Below are positions 11,510-22,690 of a stretch of 64,000 nt of DNA, piece by piece; position 1 is the stretch's first letter; the number at the start of each line of letters is the position of its first letter. A program made the position numbers and the translations under genes. Origin of the DNA: Phlebotomus papatasi (lineage: Eukaryota; Arthropoda; Insecta; Diptera; Psychodidae); assembly GCF_024763615.1 (NCBI RefSeq), contig NC_077222.1, forward strand, positions 11,904,001 to 11,968,000, in the 5' to 3' direction. The notes beneath the pieces were generated by a model. The model saw nothing but the letters and a program-made list of their open reading frames with translations, was not told the origin of the DNA and searched no databases.

Positions 11510-12430
11510 CGATGACAATTGATCCAATTTTTGAGAATGCCATCAATCCAGAAGGTTTCTAGAATTGATTCCAAAAAGTCTATAAAACCGATCTGAATAT
11601 TTCTGAAATAAATTCTTCAATTTCAAAACCAATTCAGAACATTTCTGGAATTAATTTTAAAAAACTTTTAAAACCGATCTGAAAATTTCTAGATTAATGT
11701 TCCGTTTCCAAAATCAATCCAGAATTTTTCTTTATTTGATTCTAAAAAAAAACTTATAAAACCGATTCGAATATTTATGAAATAAATTGTTTAATTTCAA
11801 ACTCAATTGGAATATTTCTAAAAAAAAAAGGTTTTCAGTTTCTAAAATCAATTCAGAACGTTTCTAGAACTGAGTTCGAAAAACTTTTAAAACTGATCTG
11901 AATATTTTTGAAATAAATTGTTCCATTTTAAAATCAATTCGAAAATTTCTAAAATTAAGTATTCAGTTTCTAAAATCAATCCAGAACGCTTTTAGAATTG
12001 ATTTAAAAAATTTGTAAACCCGATCTGAATATTTTTGAAATAAATTCTTCAATTTCAAAAACAGTCCTAAAATTACTAAAATTAATTGTTCAGTTTCCAA
12101 AATCAATTCAGATCGTTTCTAGAATTGATTCCCAAAACTTATAAAACGGATCTGAATATTTCTGAAATAAATTGTTTAATCTTAAAATCAATTTGAAAAT
12201 TTCTAAAATTAATTGTTCAGTTTCCGAAGTCAATTCAGAACGTTTCTAGAATTGGTTCCAAAAACTTATAAAACGGATCTGAATATTTCTGAAATTACAT
12301 TTTTCCATTACAAAATCAATTCGAAAACTTCTGAAATTAAATTTTCACTTTTCAAAATCAATTCAGAAGGTTTTTCTAATTGATTCCAAGAAACTTTTAA
12401 AATCGATCCCAAATGAACAGAATTCAGAAG
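11510..12430. repeat. Satellite array, about 128-bp monomer, about 7 units
   Basis: A diverged tandem array. The marker GATCTGAATATTT or variants occurs near 11590, 11764, 11893, 12020, 12148 and 12275, giving a period of 127-129 bp in the regular part. Each unit contains CAATTCAGAACGTTTCTAGA, ACTTATAAAACCGATCTGAA, TGAAATAAATTGTTCA and AATTCGAAAATTTCTAAAAT. Monomer halves resemble each other, hinting at an older shorter repeat of about 64 bp. Confidence 0.9.
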
Positions 12431-13099
12431 GTATTTTTATAAGGTTTTGAGAAATACTTTATCAAATAAAGTAGTGTCATTTTTAATATTTTTTGAAATA
12501 TTATTAAAAATAAGAAAGTGAACTTCTTGGAGCAATATTTACCCTATTTTTGGAGTGAACTTTCTTGACTCTAATGTCGGATTTCTCTCGAAATAGAATG
12601 ATTCTTAGGTTATTCTTTATTAAATAAAGTAGAATTGAAAGCAGTATTGAAAAGCAAAGAATTATTTAGGGAAAAACGTTATGAATCTATTAAATATTAT
12701 TTTAATAAATAATTTTAAAGTTCGAGTTTATTCAAGGGGTACAAAGTCAGGGTCTACGAGTAAACTGTGAGTGGTAGATCAGCTAGGCAATGCCGATCAG
12801 CCTCCATGATGGAATGATCGGCATCGATCATTCTCCACTTTAGCCTGATCGACGGCGATCAATCTTCATGAATGTCTTACCGACAAATACAGCGAATCAT
12901 GAGTTGCAGCTCTTTTCACAATTTGACTTCATTAATAATAAATTTGATAAAAGTCCTATAGTGATGCGTTAAATTTATTAAAATCATAAATAAAAGGATT
13001 CTGGATTTGCTACTCGAACTCCACAGGGGAAGCAGTATACAAATCCTTCAATTTTTGCACCTCCAAAATTTGCATTTTCAATCTCCCGGAGACCACTTA
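12431..13099. other. AT-rich spacer with a GATC-rich patch
   Basis: Mostly AT-rich. Between 12770 and 12870 GATCGGC, GATCAGC and GATCAATC recur several times in a partly palindromic layout. No gene was seen. Confidence 0.4.
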
Positions 13100-13710
13100 A
13101 CATATCTCTACGATACAGACGGTTTCTGATAAATGATGTCATCTGTGTTGCCGTCCGTCCGTTCGTTCGTTCGTTCGTTCGTTCGTTCGTTCGTCTGTCC
13201 GACCGTTCTTCCGTCTGTCCATCCGTCTAAAACCGTTAAACGGCCTAGATAGAGATAGATTCTTGGGACCTTCGCAGAACCCCCGGATAAGTCCATACTG
13301 GGATCATTAACATGCCCTATGTTTTTTTTTGAGGACTTCTCGTAGACGCGTCGCGCGATTTTTTGTCATTTTTGAATATGTTTTAGAAGTTACCTATGCG
13401 GACATTCGTCCATAGACGAAAATACCGTTGCATCATTTTAGAAAGGTCTTGGAATTCCTGACAAGCTTAAACCGATTCCAATCGATTATGAACCGGTAAT
13501 GAACCAGTTTTTAACTGATAACTAACTTTTTATCCGAAATTCAATTACGTTCCTCCTAAGGTATTTTTGGCACTGTTCCGAGTGCTTTATAAATCGGTTC
13601 AAATCGGTTGTGAACCTATAAACGGTTAATTATGCGAAAGTAATTTCGAGGTGTAGCGTCTAAGTCACGAGTTCGAACACTTCGCAAATCCTGGGACGCT
13701 TTATTACCCC
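13100..13710 (+). repeat. Family L dispersed repeat, copy 1
   Basis: Shares with 26700-27620 and 43185-43400 the order: TTTTTGAATATGTTTTAG block, CTTGGAATTCCTGACAAG, a run of CCGATT/CGGTT motifs (AAATCGGTTCAAATCGGTT) and a GAGTTCGAACACTTCGC tail with GGGACGCTTT. No protein relic is visible. It is probably a non-autonomous element or the 3' part of a larger one. Confidence 0.7.
13150..13220. repeat. TTCG/TCCG microsatellite
   Basis: Perfect GTTC units run from about 13161 to 13193, flanked by GTCCGTCC and GTCTGTCCGACC variants. It lies inside the family L repeat. The minus-strand open frame through it is a repeat artefact. Confidence 0.95.
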
Positions 13711-14280
13711 TTGTTTTCTATTCATCATTTTAAGCATAGTCTTAGGTAATAATTTTAAAATTTATAAGATATTTCATATAGATTACTAACTAGGGTAAAT
13801 TAAGCTAATTCAAAACCTGCTCCGAATGGAAGTTTTTCGCTACTCCAAACGGAAACGTCTTAATACTAAACGTCTTAGTACTAGATTATTATATTTATAT
13901 TATATATTTTCTATACCACAGTTTTATTATTTAGTTAATTTTGCTCCAAATAAAGCGAAAATCCATTCATATTCATAAATTTCAATTTGTTAATTTCTCA
14001 GAAAAATTAAAAGTGTACCTTTTCACCATAGAATTTTTCATCGATCGACCATGTCTTTCAATGAAAAACACAATGAGGTGACTGTTGTTTATTCATTTTG
14101 TTTAACATTTATGTCATATATCTGGCTAATTTTAGTTAGATTGAGTACTAATCTTTGTTGTTAATGGTACGTGAAGTTTTCAAATGAAATATTTACAATA
14201 TTTACTTATTTCGTGAACAAAGGGTTTTTCTAGGAAACCCCGGAAATATGAATTTTTTTGAGAAATTTTTTTATTGTTTT
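13711..14280. other. AT-rich spacer, nothing recognised
   Basis: A lone TAGGGTAAATTAAGC at about 13793 looks like a MITE start, but no matching right end was found. Otherwise nothing was seen. Confidence 0.35.
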
Positions 14281-14420
14281 AGATGGGAAAGGAGAAAAGA
14301 CCAGGAATAAGAACAAATCCTGCACCCAAGAGCAACTCAACAAGGTTTTGGAAGCCTTTCGTCGCGGTTTCACTTACACTGTTTGTCTCCAATTACAAAC
14401 TTTCCCTTGTTTCCATTTGG
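14281..14420 (+). pseudogene. Remnant resembling a pipsqueak/pogo-type helix-turn-helix
   Basis: After a good acceptor (TTATTGTTTTAG) one frame reads basic residues, then CTQEQLNKVLEAFRRG, followed by unrelated sequence and a stop. The pattern T-x-E-x-L-x-x-V/A-L-x-A-x-R-x-G is typical of the first helix of psq-type DNA-binding domains found in pogo-like transposases and in domesticated proteins. Only about the first 20 residues of such a domain are present; the recognition helix is missing, so this is a fragment at best. It may come from a transposase or a host psq gene, or be a chance match. Confidence 0.35.
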
Positions 14421-14808
14421 ATTAATTTGTTTCCAATTACAGGATTTTATACTCGCGTATTTTTCTTGTATTTAAGAAGTTTTCAAAATATATCTAGAGA
14501 ATTTTCACTAAACAGTAACATTCTAGAAGAGTCAAGGAGCAAATTTATGTGATTTTCTTCAGGAAAAAAATATGAACTTAATGTGTTGAATCTTCTTTCA
14601 AAGTAAAAGCGTCTGGAAATGGTTTTGAGTTAGGACATGTACCCTACTTCTTCATCTTTATTTGTTTGCAAAAATTTGTGAGTAAGACATTATAAATTCA
14701 GGAATGCCTAATAAAAAAAATCTAGAACTCCTTATTTGTTCCTACAACATTTATAAGAAAAGCCGCGAATTGTTCCATAGCAATAATTTTGTTCCTATCA
14801 ACTTCATG
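14421..14808. other. AT-rich spacer, nothing recognised
   Basis: AT-rich DNA between the helix-turn-helix remnant and the family F element. No feature was seen. Confidence 0.4.
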
Positions 14809-14810
14809 TA

Positions 14811-15239
14811 GGGTAAGTGTGCCAAATTCCGACCAGCTTGCAATTCCAGCCACCTTTTTTGTTCCTTGAATTTGCATGAATTTTTAGTTTTTACATACTT
14901 TAGAGATTATACAATGCAAAAGAATAAGAAAAAATGTAGCTTCGACAAACGAGATGACGTGAAAAAGATATTAGAAGAATTCCCGAAGGACAAGGAACTA
15001 TGAGAATGAAGGTGGCCGAAATAGGGCACCAAAGCTATGTCTATATTTTTATTCATTTTAAAATATATATAAGGAATGATTTTAAAGTAAATAAAAACAA
15101 TAAACTGTCTACAAGGTTCTAAGCAACACTCCTTAAGTAGAAGGAATAAAAAAAATCAATTTCTATTAAAGATATTACATTTCAAACTTGATACTTTGGC
15201 GCTTGCATGCAACTATGCCGAAATTTGGCACACTTACCC
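14811..15239. mobile_element. Family F MITE, intact copy (429 bp)
   Basis: TA flanks it at 14809-14810 and 15240-15241. The left end GGGTAAGTGTGCCAAATTCC matches the inverted right end GGGTAAGTGTGCCAAATTTC at 19 of 20. It contains GGTGGCCGAAATAGGGCACC internally. There is no transposase frame. The copy at 7312 is truncated. Confidence 0.92.
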
Positions 15240-15242
15240 TAA

Positions 15243-15725
15243 TTATTGTAAAGGCTTTTCATAAGTTCGTTCTAAGATCTTTATAAGTTTTTGTTGTTTA
15301 AAGCTACATTTTTGCTTCTTGGGGAGTGATTGGGGGTGTTGGGGCCGCTGGGGTTGGGAGTGTTCTGAAGGAAAAAGTGCCTCGAGATGCCATTGAGTAA
15401 CCATAAATTTTCTACAGGCAGAGGAGGAGGAAGGTCTGCAGGAGGAGAAGAGAAATCCACCAAATGGGACACGTTCATTTGCGGTTGGTGTATGATTGAA
15501 TTTCTCGAGTCTTTGGTTGATGTTTTTTTTTTCTTTGCTTCTTTCCATAAAACTCTTGCCAGTAATCCTCCTGGTATCTTGTGAGAAGTATTGAAGTGTT
15601 TTGGCGGGGCTCAAAGTGAGAAAATGATCATCATTGTTGAAGCAGAGCAAATGATCAGAAAGCCAACAGAAAATGACCACATAATTGTTTTCATGTTTCC
15701 AATGCAATTTATCACGAGAAGGCAC
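15243..15725 (-). other. 160-codon open frame, function unknown
   Basis: This is the longest open frame of the window. It begins MPSRDKLHWKHENNYVV and is rich in S, P, Q and K, with a proline/glutamine stretch (SQPQRPQHPQSLPKKQK) near the C-terminus. No signal peptide, membrane segment or domain is recognisable. Its stop codon lies 4 bp from the end of the family F MITE. The DNA is less AT-rich than its surroundings, which makes a long open frame more likely by chance. It could be an exon, a short gene or noise. Confidence 0.2.
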
Positions 15726-16626
15726 AAAAATGGATAAAATTCAATGGTTTTCCCGGAGTGTCAGTGGGAGCTTCCAAGTTTCTGCCCTCATCAACTCTCT
15801 AATTGCATTATGCAATTCCGGAGTGTAAAAATTTTTCTGCTCCCTCGAGATTTCTTTGGCTGATTTGACCATCGATGGGAGATAATGATGATGATAGGAT
15901 TAAATTATACATCATTCAGCTTTCTCCACTTGCCATGAGATCTCATTTTCTCACCCATATTCGTGATTGCAAAAGGTGGGCAAAAAGGGATTGGCATTCA
16001 TTGAATTCTTCTTGCCACCAAAAATTGATCCCAAAATATCTTTTATGCAGCACGTCCACTGAGCAATTTTCCAGTGAGAATTTAATCATATTACAGCACG
16101 AATGGCCACTTACGAACGAGATTTTCGAGTGCGGCGTAATTTAAGTTTTAAGCAGCAGTGCTAAGTGATGAACTTCAACTTTTTTTTCATTATAAAGAAG
16201 TTTAAGACATTTTCGAACTTGAATTTTAAGACAGGACTTCAGAGAGGAGGAAACAAGTTAGTTTTTAATCAAAATTGAAGATTAATTCTTCCTGGAGTGG
16301 GCATCTCTCAGTGGAATTTAGATATAATTATTCTGACAAAAAGTTTTGTCAAATTAACAAAAAAAAGTTTGTCATAAGGGTGTTCTTCCAGGCAAAATTT
16401 GGAAAAGTTTTGTCAAAGCTACGACCAACTGGATCTTGATAAAAAAAAGTGGCAGAAAAATGTTTTTTCATATAAAATGTTTAACAATGTTTTGTCAATC
16501 TGGTAAACAACATCCTTTTGACAAAATTTTAATAAAATCCATTTTTCCGAATAAAAAACTTCTTTTCAAAGTAAATTATGTGATTTTTTATTATTTTGGC
16601 AACAGAAACTTAAAACTAAGGCATTA
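15726..16626. other. Complex island (to about 16130), then AT-rich DNA
   Basis: 15250-16130 is an island of higher complexity with no repeat. From 16330 to 16550 the word TTTTGTCAA and its complement recur (AAAGTTTTGTCAAA, GTTTTGTCAATC, TTTTGACAAAATTT), suggesting an old inverted element, but no boundary can be drawn. Confidence 0.35.
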
Positions 16627-16664
16627 CATTAAGTACTTATTAAGTGCTTAATAAGTAGTTAATG
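16627..16664. repeat. 38-bp near-perfect palindrome
   Basis: The left arm CATTAAGTACTTATTAAG pairs with the right arm CTTAATAAGTAGTTAATG with one mismatch and almost no loop. No function is apparent. Confidence 0.8.
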
Positions 16665-16787
16665 TGTCAGCTAGGATTTTAGATCTGTTCAAAGTGGTAA
16701 CTGACTGGTTAAAATTAAATCCTTTAATGCAAAGTAGCTTGGCTATTTGGACTTACTAAATTTATAATAAACCGATAATGAATTTAA

Positions 16788-17552
16788 CACTTGGAAGGAC
16801 CCTAGTGGCAGCCGCTGCCAATTTAGTTTTCAATTTAATTTTTTATAGTGAAGAATATATTATTTCGCCTGGAGACCCGATTGAATGCGTGCAGAATTTA
16901 TCTGGCTATTTTTTCGTTATAAAATTTTTAATAAAAATTAAATATTAATGTAAATATATTGCAAAAACAAAAAACTGCACTCGGAAGGACCAAGTGGCAG
17001 TTGCTGCCATATGCATTTTATATGGCAGTTTGACGTTCTGCAGATGTAATTTTCTTGATTGTTAGTGTATAAAAGCCTTAAAAGAACAAATTGAAAGTGT
17101 TTTTGCAAATTATTGAGAAGAATTATGGGAAAAATTGAATTGGGAAATATGTATGAAATATGAATAATTATGGGAATTATTCAATTTTTCTCTTATTTAC
17201 CAAAGCTCAAAATCCATTTTGTTAAGCGAAGTTAATAGAAAATAGTTAATAGTATTAACTATTGTTCATATGTAGAATTTTTGCTTTGAAAAATAAGAGA
17301 AAAATTGAAATATTCAAAGGCTGCCGCATTCAAAGGCAGACCACTTTCCCTGACGCCATGATTCTGATAAAAATGAAAACATCGAATGGTTAAAAATCTT
17401 TAGATACAGTACCCAAGGAGGTGAAATTTCTGATTCAGACACCAGAAAAGAACTGACTGAGGCTCCGAATGTTAAAATATATGTAAAAATATTAAAATAT
17501 TATGTAAAATCCGATAAGTGGCAGCGGCTGCCACTTGGTCCTTCCGTGACAC
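16788..17552. mobile_element. Inverted-repeat element with GGCAGC palindromes (family N)
   Basis: The left end CACTTGGAAGGACCCTAGTG continues into GGCAGCCGCTGCCA. The right end is the inverse, with GGCAGCGGCTGCCACTTGGTCCTTCC. A third, direct copy of the same terminus starts at 16979 (CACTCGGAAGGACCAAGTGG). No coding sequence is seen. The internal copy suggests nested insertion or a partial duplication. The target duplication is unclear. Confidence 0.75.
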
Positions 17553-17559
17553 TTTTAGT

Positions 17560-19276
17560 TAGGGTTCTTCGAAGTGTTAAAAACGCATTTGACATTTTAA
17601 TGACAGTTATATAAAAATTTAAATTTGAATCATAAAATTCGTTACTCTTTTAGGAGTGAAAATGATTCTTTGAAATTATTTACAACCATTCTTCACATTC
17701 TCCTCAAACGACACCGATAATTGACATTTTGTTCATCATCTTGACATATTTGACATTTCCTTGACATATTTGGCACTTTGGCACCGTTATTCCCATTTAA
17801 ATTCACAATAAAGGTCATTACTACTTCAAAATTACAAGCAAGAAAATGCATCTGAAAATACTTTTATTATCTCAAACATCCACTTCTGAGATAATGAAAA
17901 ATTTAATACACTTCAAAATGGGATGTTCAACAAATTGTCCTCAATGATCTGGACAAATTAGTCGTGTTGTATGTTAATGTTGGGAAATAAACTGTGTATA
18001 AAGTGAAATTATGGGTGGGAGTATTCCTTCGTGATGTCCCTCTTGCATTTTGCATATGCATTTGTGGCAATAAAAGTGGCAATTAATATGTATGACCAAG
18101 ACGCCAAGATGTGCCGCAATATATATTGCAGTCAACGCCACTGCCAAGCAATTTGTGTACCCCCAAACAATCCATTTTCCGTAAGCAATATTCCTCAACT
18201 ATCCGCCATGTGCAACTCGTGCCTTTATTTACGACGTGAGAGAAAAATTCCCATCTGCTGAGGGGATGCAATAATCCTTGGGAGCTTAAGATACTCACTC
18301 TGGCAATCTATAATTTCATGCCCAGCACCAAAACACTGAGAAAAAGAGATCAAAACAACTTGGTGGTTCTCGGCAAGTCTCTTGACTTCACAAGTAACGC
18401 AAAATGATAATTCTCTGTTTGATCAGTCATCCACCTAAACGCCAACGCAACTGCATTAACTCGTCATTAATTATAGATCCAATGTGAGGAACTGAGCAAA
18501 GGGGCAAAATATCTGTCACTTGCACTCAACAAGAGCTCAGAGAACTCAGGAGAAAAAGAACAAGAATTTACCTTCAGCATTGAAAAGTAAAATTTGTTGA
18601 AGTAACTAAAATGTTGCTTCACCTTTATAAATTGGTTCAAGAGGGACAAATGTTTAATTATTTGACATTTTATACTATATAAAAACTAGATAACAAAAAT
18701 ATTTATTTTGACCGCCCTCCAAGAGAATACCCCAGAAAACTTGATCTGATACCATCATATCTTTATATTTATTCTTTTCTAATCTATGTTTATGTCCTTA
18801 TTCATTAATTACGTAAAACAAATAGAACAAGTTATATCAGAATAAGTTTCTATTTTTTTCAGTAATTTCAGTAAAATTTTGAATAATATTTATACTTATA
18901 ACTAAACAATTAGTAATATTAATACAATTAATTTATATTTAATTATATTCTGACGTCTTATTTCTCTATTTATTAATCTAAACATTGAATGAAGTTTGTT
19001 TAATATTGCACGAAAAACCGATAATAAAAATCACAACATAATTAAGAAGATTTAAGCAAAATTTCTTATTGTACCAATCATAATCAAATGCAAAACAATT
19101 AATGATTTTTTTAATATACAGCATAAGTTTCTTGACAAATTTATGTTCAAGAAACCAAGTGGAAAATAATTGAAAAAATAACTTTTTAAAATTTTCCTTT
19201 CAAAAATGCGTTGCCTGTAATCCGTATGATCCGTATTCCTTATTTATGTATTTAAAAAAAATAGGGGCAACTGGGG
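17560..19276. other. Unique DNA with a complex island at about 17990-18460
   Basis: The island holds overlapping frames on both strands (17974-18198 minus, 18031-18261 plus, 18083-18298 minus), none recognisable. 17700-17770 repeats TTGACATATTTGACATTTCC-like words. 18660-19270 is strongly AT-rich and featureless. Confidence 0.4.
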
Positions 19277-19278
19277 TA

Positions 19279-20833
19279 GGGGGAAGTGGGGCACCTTTGA
19301 AATGGGGTACTTTTGAAATACGTTTTTTTCTCGCTTATTTTTAGTTTGATCTCGATTCCATTATAATTTTATAATAAAATTGCTTTACCTACACAACTGA
19401 TGATAATTTTATGATCCTAGTTCTTAGATTTTAGAATCTACGAGCACTTTTCCAAAAACTGTCTGAAAGTGTAATTCTGCTCCCGAAGTTTTTGTTAATT
19501 TTCTTCACTTTAACAATCACTACCCAAAAAAGCACTGTTACAGAGGATAAAGGGTTAATGTGCATAAAATATTATTGCAAAAAATTGGATCAAACTAAGA
19601 TTGTTTTTTTATAAATTAGAAATATTATCAGGACTATCTCTTGGGGCACCTTTAAAAGTCAAAATGGGGTTCTTTTGAAACACCGCTGGCAAGACTATTT
19701 TCAAGTGACATTTTCTCAGTAGACGTAAGCAGAGTTCAAAACTAACACAAAACTACTCAATTAAAACCAAAATAAATGTCTAGTGCTGAGTTGAGTTCCT
19801 TTTATTTTTCCAATAAGATTTCTTATATTTTCAGTCAACAAACTCAGACTTTTGTTTTTCACTCCCGCTATCATCATCATGGTCCTTATTCTTCAGCTTG
19901 GAGCGCCTAGTTCCGCTACCATCATTTCCTTCTTGCGCTTAAGCTCCACAACTCTGGACCAATTCCCTCACATTCCCTTCAGTTTCATCAATTTGTCTCT
20001 CGGCTGTGGATATTCCTGACCTTCAGCGATTATTGGATTTGACTTTTTGGTAGCTTCTTAGTATTCCCACTGACATCTTTCCCATCCCTCCTCAATGAGA
20101 TCTTTGTATTCCTGATGATTTTCACACTTGAAATACCTTACAGGATCGTCGAGGAAGCCTTCCGGAAGCGCTTTCTCCTTGCTCGCAGGTTTCACTTCCA
20201 TTTCTTCTTCGCTTGTTAGGATCAGCAAACATCACATGACGAGATTCTTTGTAAACTCTACCGCACTTCACAAATTTTTCCGGCTATTTCTCGAAATGCG
20301 AAAAACCCAAAGCACAAGTAAATGTTGTTTACATTTTTTTCTGTTGAGAGCATACCAGCTGACAGCTGCCATTAGGGTTACCATACGTGATGCACACCAA
20401 AAAATGATTTTCACCTGCATAATTTTATGCACGAAACATGATCTCAAAAAGTCCTTTAAAAAATTATTTAACAACTTCTTTCAGTTTTTAAACTCGACTT
20501 ATTATGTTCTTTACACTATGTTCTATCCGTTAGACTGCTTAAAAGTGATTTTATTATAAAACAATGGGTAAAAAAGTCGATTTCAAACTTACCCCGAATA
20601 ATTTCAAAGTTACCCCACAAGGGGCACCTTTGAAAAAAATGTCATGTTCTTTTAATTTGCCATTTTTGGAAATATCAGAAGTTTTTACGCCTAAAAGTTA
20701 AATATGTTGTGAATCACAATTAGCAAGAGATTTTATTTGTGATATAATTGACTTCTTAAATTATACCTATAACACAGGAAAAAACTGCAAAGTGGGAACT
20801 TCATTCTCATTTTAAAAGTGCCCCACTTCCCCC
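19279..20833. mobile_element. 1555-bp TA-flanked element carrying host-gene sequence (family Y)
   Basis: TA flanks it at 19277-19278 and 20834-20835. The left end GGGGGAAGTGGGGCACCTTT and the inverted right end GGGGGAAGTGGGGCACTTTT agree at 19 of 20, and similarity continues further in. Internal words GGGGCACCTTTRAAA recur near 19645 and 20619. No transposase relic was recognised. The middle (about 19800-20212) is a broken ZNF830-like coding region. Short relatives lie at 37810-37988 and 39550-39647. Confidence 0.85.
19831..20212 (-). pseudogene. ZNF830-like C-terminal region, broken copy inside a MITE
   Basis: ZNF830-type proteins are nuclear C2H2 zinc-finger proteins linked to splicing. 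Their C-terminal half has a conserved LPEGFFDDP motif, a helical E-E-x-W-x-x-F/C-Q segment, an I-I/V-A-E motif and a charged coil. Here the minus strand reads KALPEGFLDDP, then EYKDLIEEGWERCQ, then KKSNPIIAEGQEY, then NWSRVVELKRKKEMM, in the family order and spacing. In-frame stops lie at 20058-20060 (TAA) and 19968-19970 (TGA), and a frame change precedes the acidic tail DHDDDSGSEKQKSEFVD, which ends in TGA where the family usually has a tryptophan. An AATAAA lies about 25 bp downstream (19801-19806). The N-terminal zinc finger is absent. The identification is from motif memory and was not searched. Confidence 0.6.
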
Positions 20834-20835
20834 TA

Positions 20836-21170
20836 GTTGTAAGCACTGTGACTTTTTTCATTAATTTTAAGTTTCCAGAGAATAAAACCCATAAGCATTC
20901 ATAGATACCATGGGGATATATGTCCACAGATGAATTGGTCAATAAAATCATAATACTTTAAAAATGAAAGTCATTTTTCTCGGATATGTTGATATTTCGA
21001 TTATTTTGGTCATTTGGATCTCCACCTGGAAATTAAAAACTGTGTAAAATAATCGAAATGTAGCAATACCAGTTCTTTCCTACATCTTTTAGGATTATAT
21101 TAATACATTTACAAGAGAAATTGAGATTCTCATTATTTTAAAAGAATTAATAATTGGTCAGAAAACAGCA
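20836..21170. other. AT-rich spacer, nothing recognised
   Basis: AT-rich DNA between two TA-type elements. No feature was seen. Confidence 0.4.
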
Positions 21171-21777
21171 TTTGGGGTACATGTAAACAGGCAATTTCTC
21201 CGTAATTGTAGTTGTCGCTAGTGTAGAATGAATGGAAAAATCTTTTGTCTTCTTCTTCTTCTTCTTCATTTCATTCGTTTGACACATCTCATGGTGGGAA
21301 ATTTTTCGTTGTGTTCAATAAGAAGTCACATGATGTCAAAGTATGGGGAAAATCCATTGAAAAATGTCTTTGATTTGCATGCTTTTAGTTTTTTTGCTAT
21401 TTTAATTATTCCTTGTAAAAAGTGTCGTGATTTTTTGAAAAATAAACAGTCTTTATATATCTCTTAAGTAATTAAAATAATTGAAAGTGGTGAAAAGTTA
21501 ATTTTTAGTGTGGAAAAAAGGGTGTTTTCATCCTCCCCAGAAAGTGTTTATTTGTACCCCAGGTATTTTGTGAAAAGAGAAAAATGCACAGTGACACAAA
21601 TTTTATTTGTATGGAAAACTCAATTGTTTTCCAGCATACGCATTACCCTCGATGAATTGCCTATACCCAAGGGTAAAACATGAGCTAAGAAATATTTTCC
21701 AAAAAATCACTGTGTGCTTAGAAAATAACCTTAAATTCGCATCTATGGAAAATGTTTACATGTGCCCCAGTCTTCCC
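21171..21777. mobile_element. MITE with GGGGTACATGTAAAC ends (family R)
   Basis: The left end TTTGGGGTACATGTAAACAG pairs with the right end GTTTACATGTGCCCCAGTCT. The right side continues to TTCCC followed by TA (21778-21779). The left terminus seems to have lost about 10 bp. A CTT microsatellite lies inside at 21244-21266. Confidence 0.7.
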
Positions 21778-22690
21778 TAATTCATTTTGTTTCATATTAA
21801 AAATAATTGTTTTCCAAAATTGATCATTTTTCAGAGGTCATAAGTTTCTTGACAAATTAAAAAAAAAGTGGCTGAAAATGATATAATACGAGCAATCAAC
21901 ATCCTGTTACCAGTTATATAATGAAATTGTGTTATTGGAAAGGCAAATGGTTGATTTGTACATTTCTAAAAATTTTCAGTGGTACAAGATTCTTGAATAT
22001 TTCTGCAACATTATTTATGTATAAATAAATATTTATCTATTATAAATATTTATGTATAAATAAATATTTATATTATAAATATTTTGATAAATTTTAGATT
22101 TCTCATTTATTGCTCAATTTCTAAACATCGAGTAGGATCTCTAATTTTGTAAATTCAGAAGAATTAATTGTTTTATTTTTTATATGAGTTTGACATAAAA
22201 CTCATGGATTGGAAATCATGCTTTTATTGATCATTTTCTCATGTATCTCATACTATAATTGTCAAGGAAGTAGTTGAGGTTCAGTACCTAATGCTTTTGA
22301 ATTGTTATTCTCATAGGTAAACCCTAACAATAAGGATATCAAATAATAATTCTTTTCATAAGAAGATTTTGAAATTATATAATCTTGAAACTAGAAATTT
22401 GACTTGATTTTCCTGTTTATATTATGTAATTCTTAATCAGGAGGAACATCAAATCGATATCAAGTAAGTGGAAAAAACATTTACTAACACATCATAAGAT
22501 AAAATTTTTTAAAATTTCCAAGGAGTGGTATATTTTTGCAACTTTAAATGAGTTTTTCTGCAAGTAGACAATTTTTTACTTTAGGCTATAATTCTTATAA
22601 GCAACGCATGTAAAATTCTCTTAATAACGAACTGGTGGAATTGACTTTAGAGGGATACCTCCGGTAATTGCCACTGAAATGTTAAATATC
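21778..22690. other. AT-rich spacer
   Basis: Strongly AT-rich, with no gene. It holds the short tandem duplication at 22013-22080. Confidence 0.4.
22013..22080. repeat. Tandem duplication, about 34-bp unit
   Basis: TATTTATGTATAAATAAATA followed by TTTATTATAAA is present twice in tandem, with a 2-bp length difference between the copies. Confidence 0.9.

Noticed and set aside
13108..13296. Minus-strand frame with a repeated NERTNERT pattern
   Set aside because: It is the translation of the TTCG microsatellite.
13793..14100. TA-type MITE starting TAGGGTAAATTAAGC
   Set aside because: No inverted right end could be found.
22013..22080. Small MITE with TATTTATGTATAAATA arms
   Set aside because: The two copies are direct and adjacent; a tandem duplication of palindromic AT sequence explains them.
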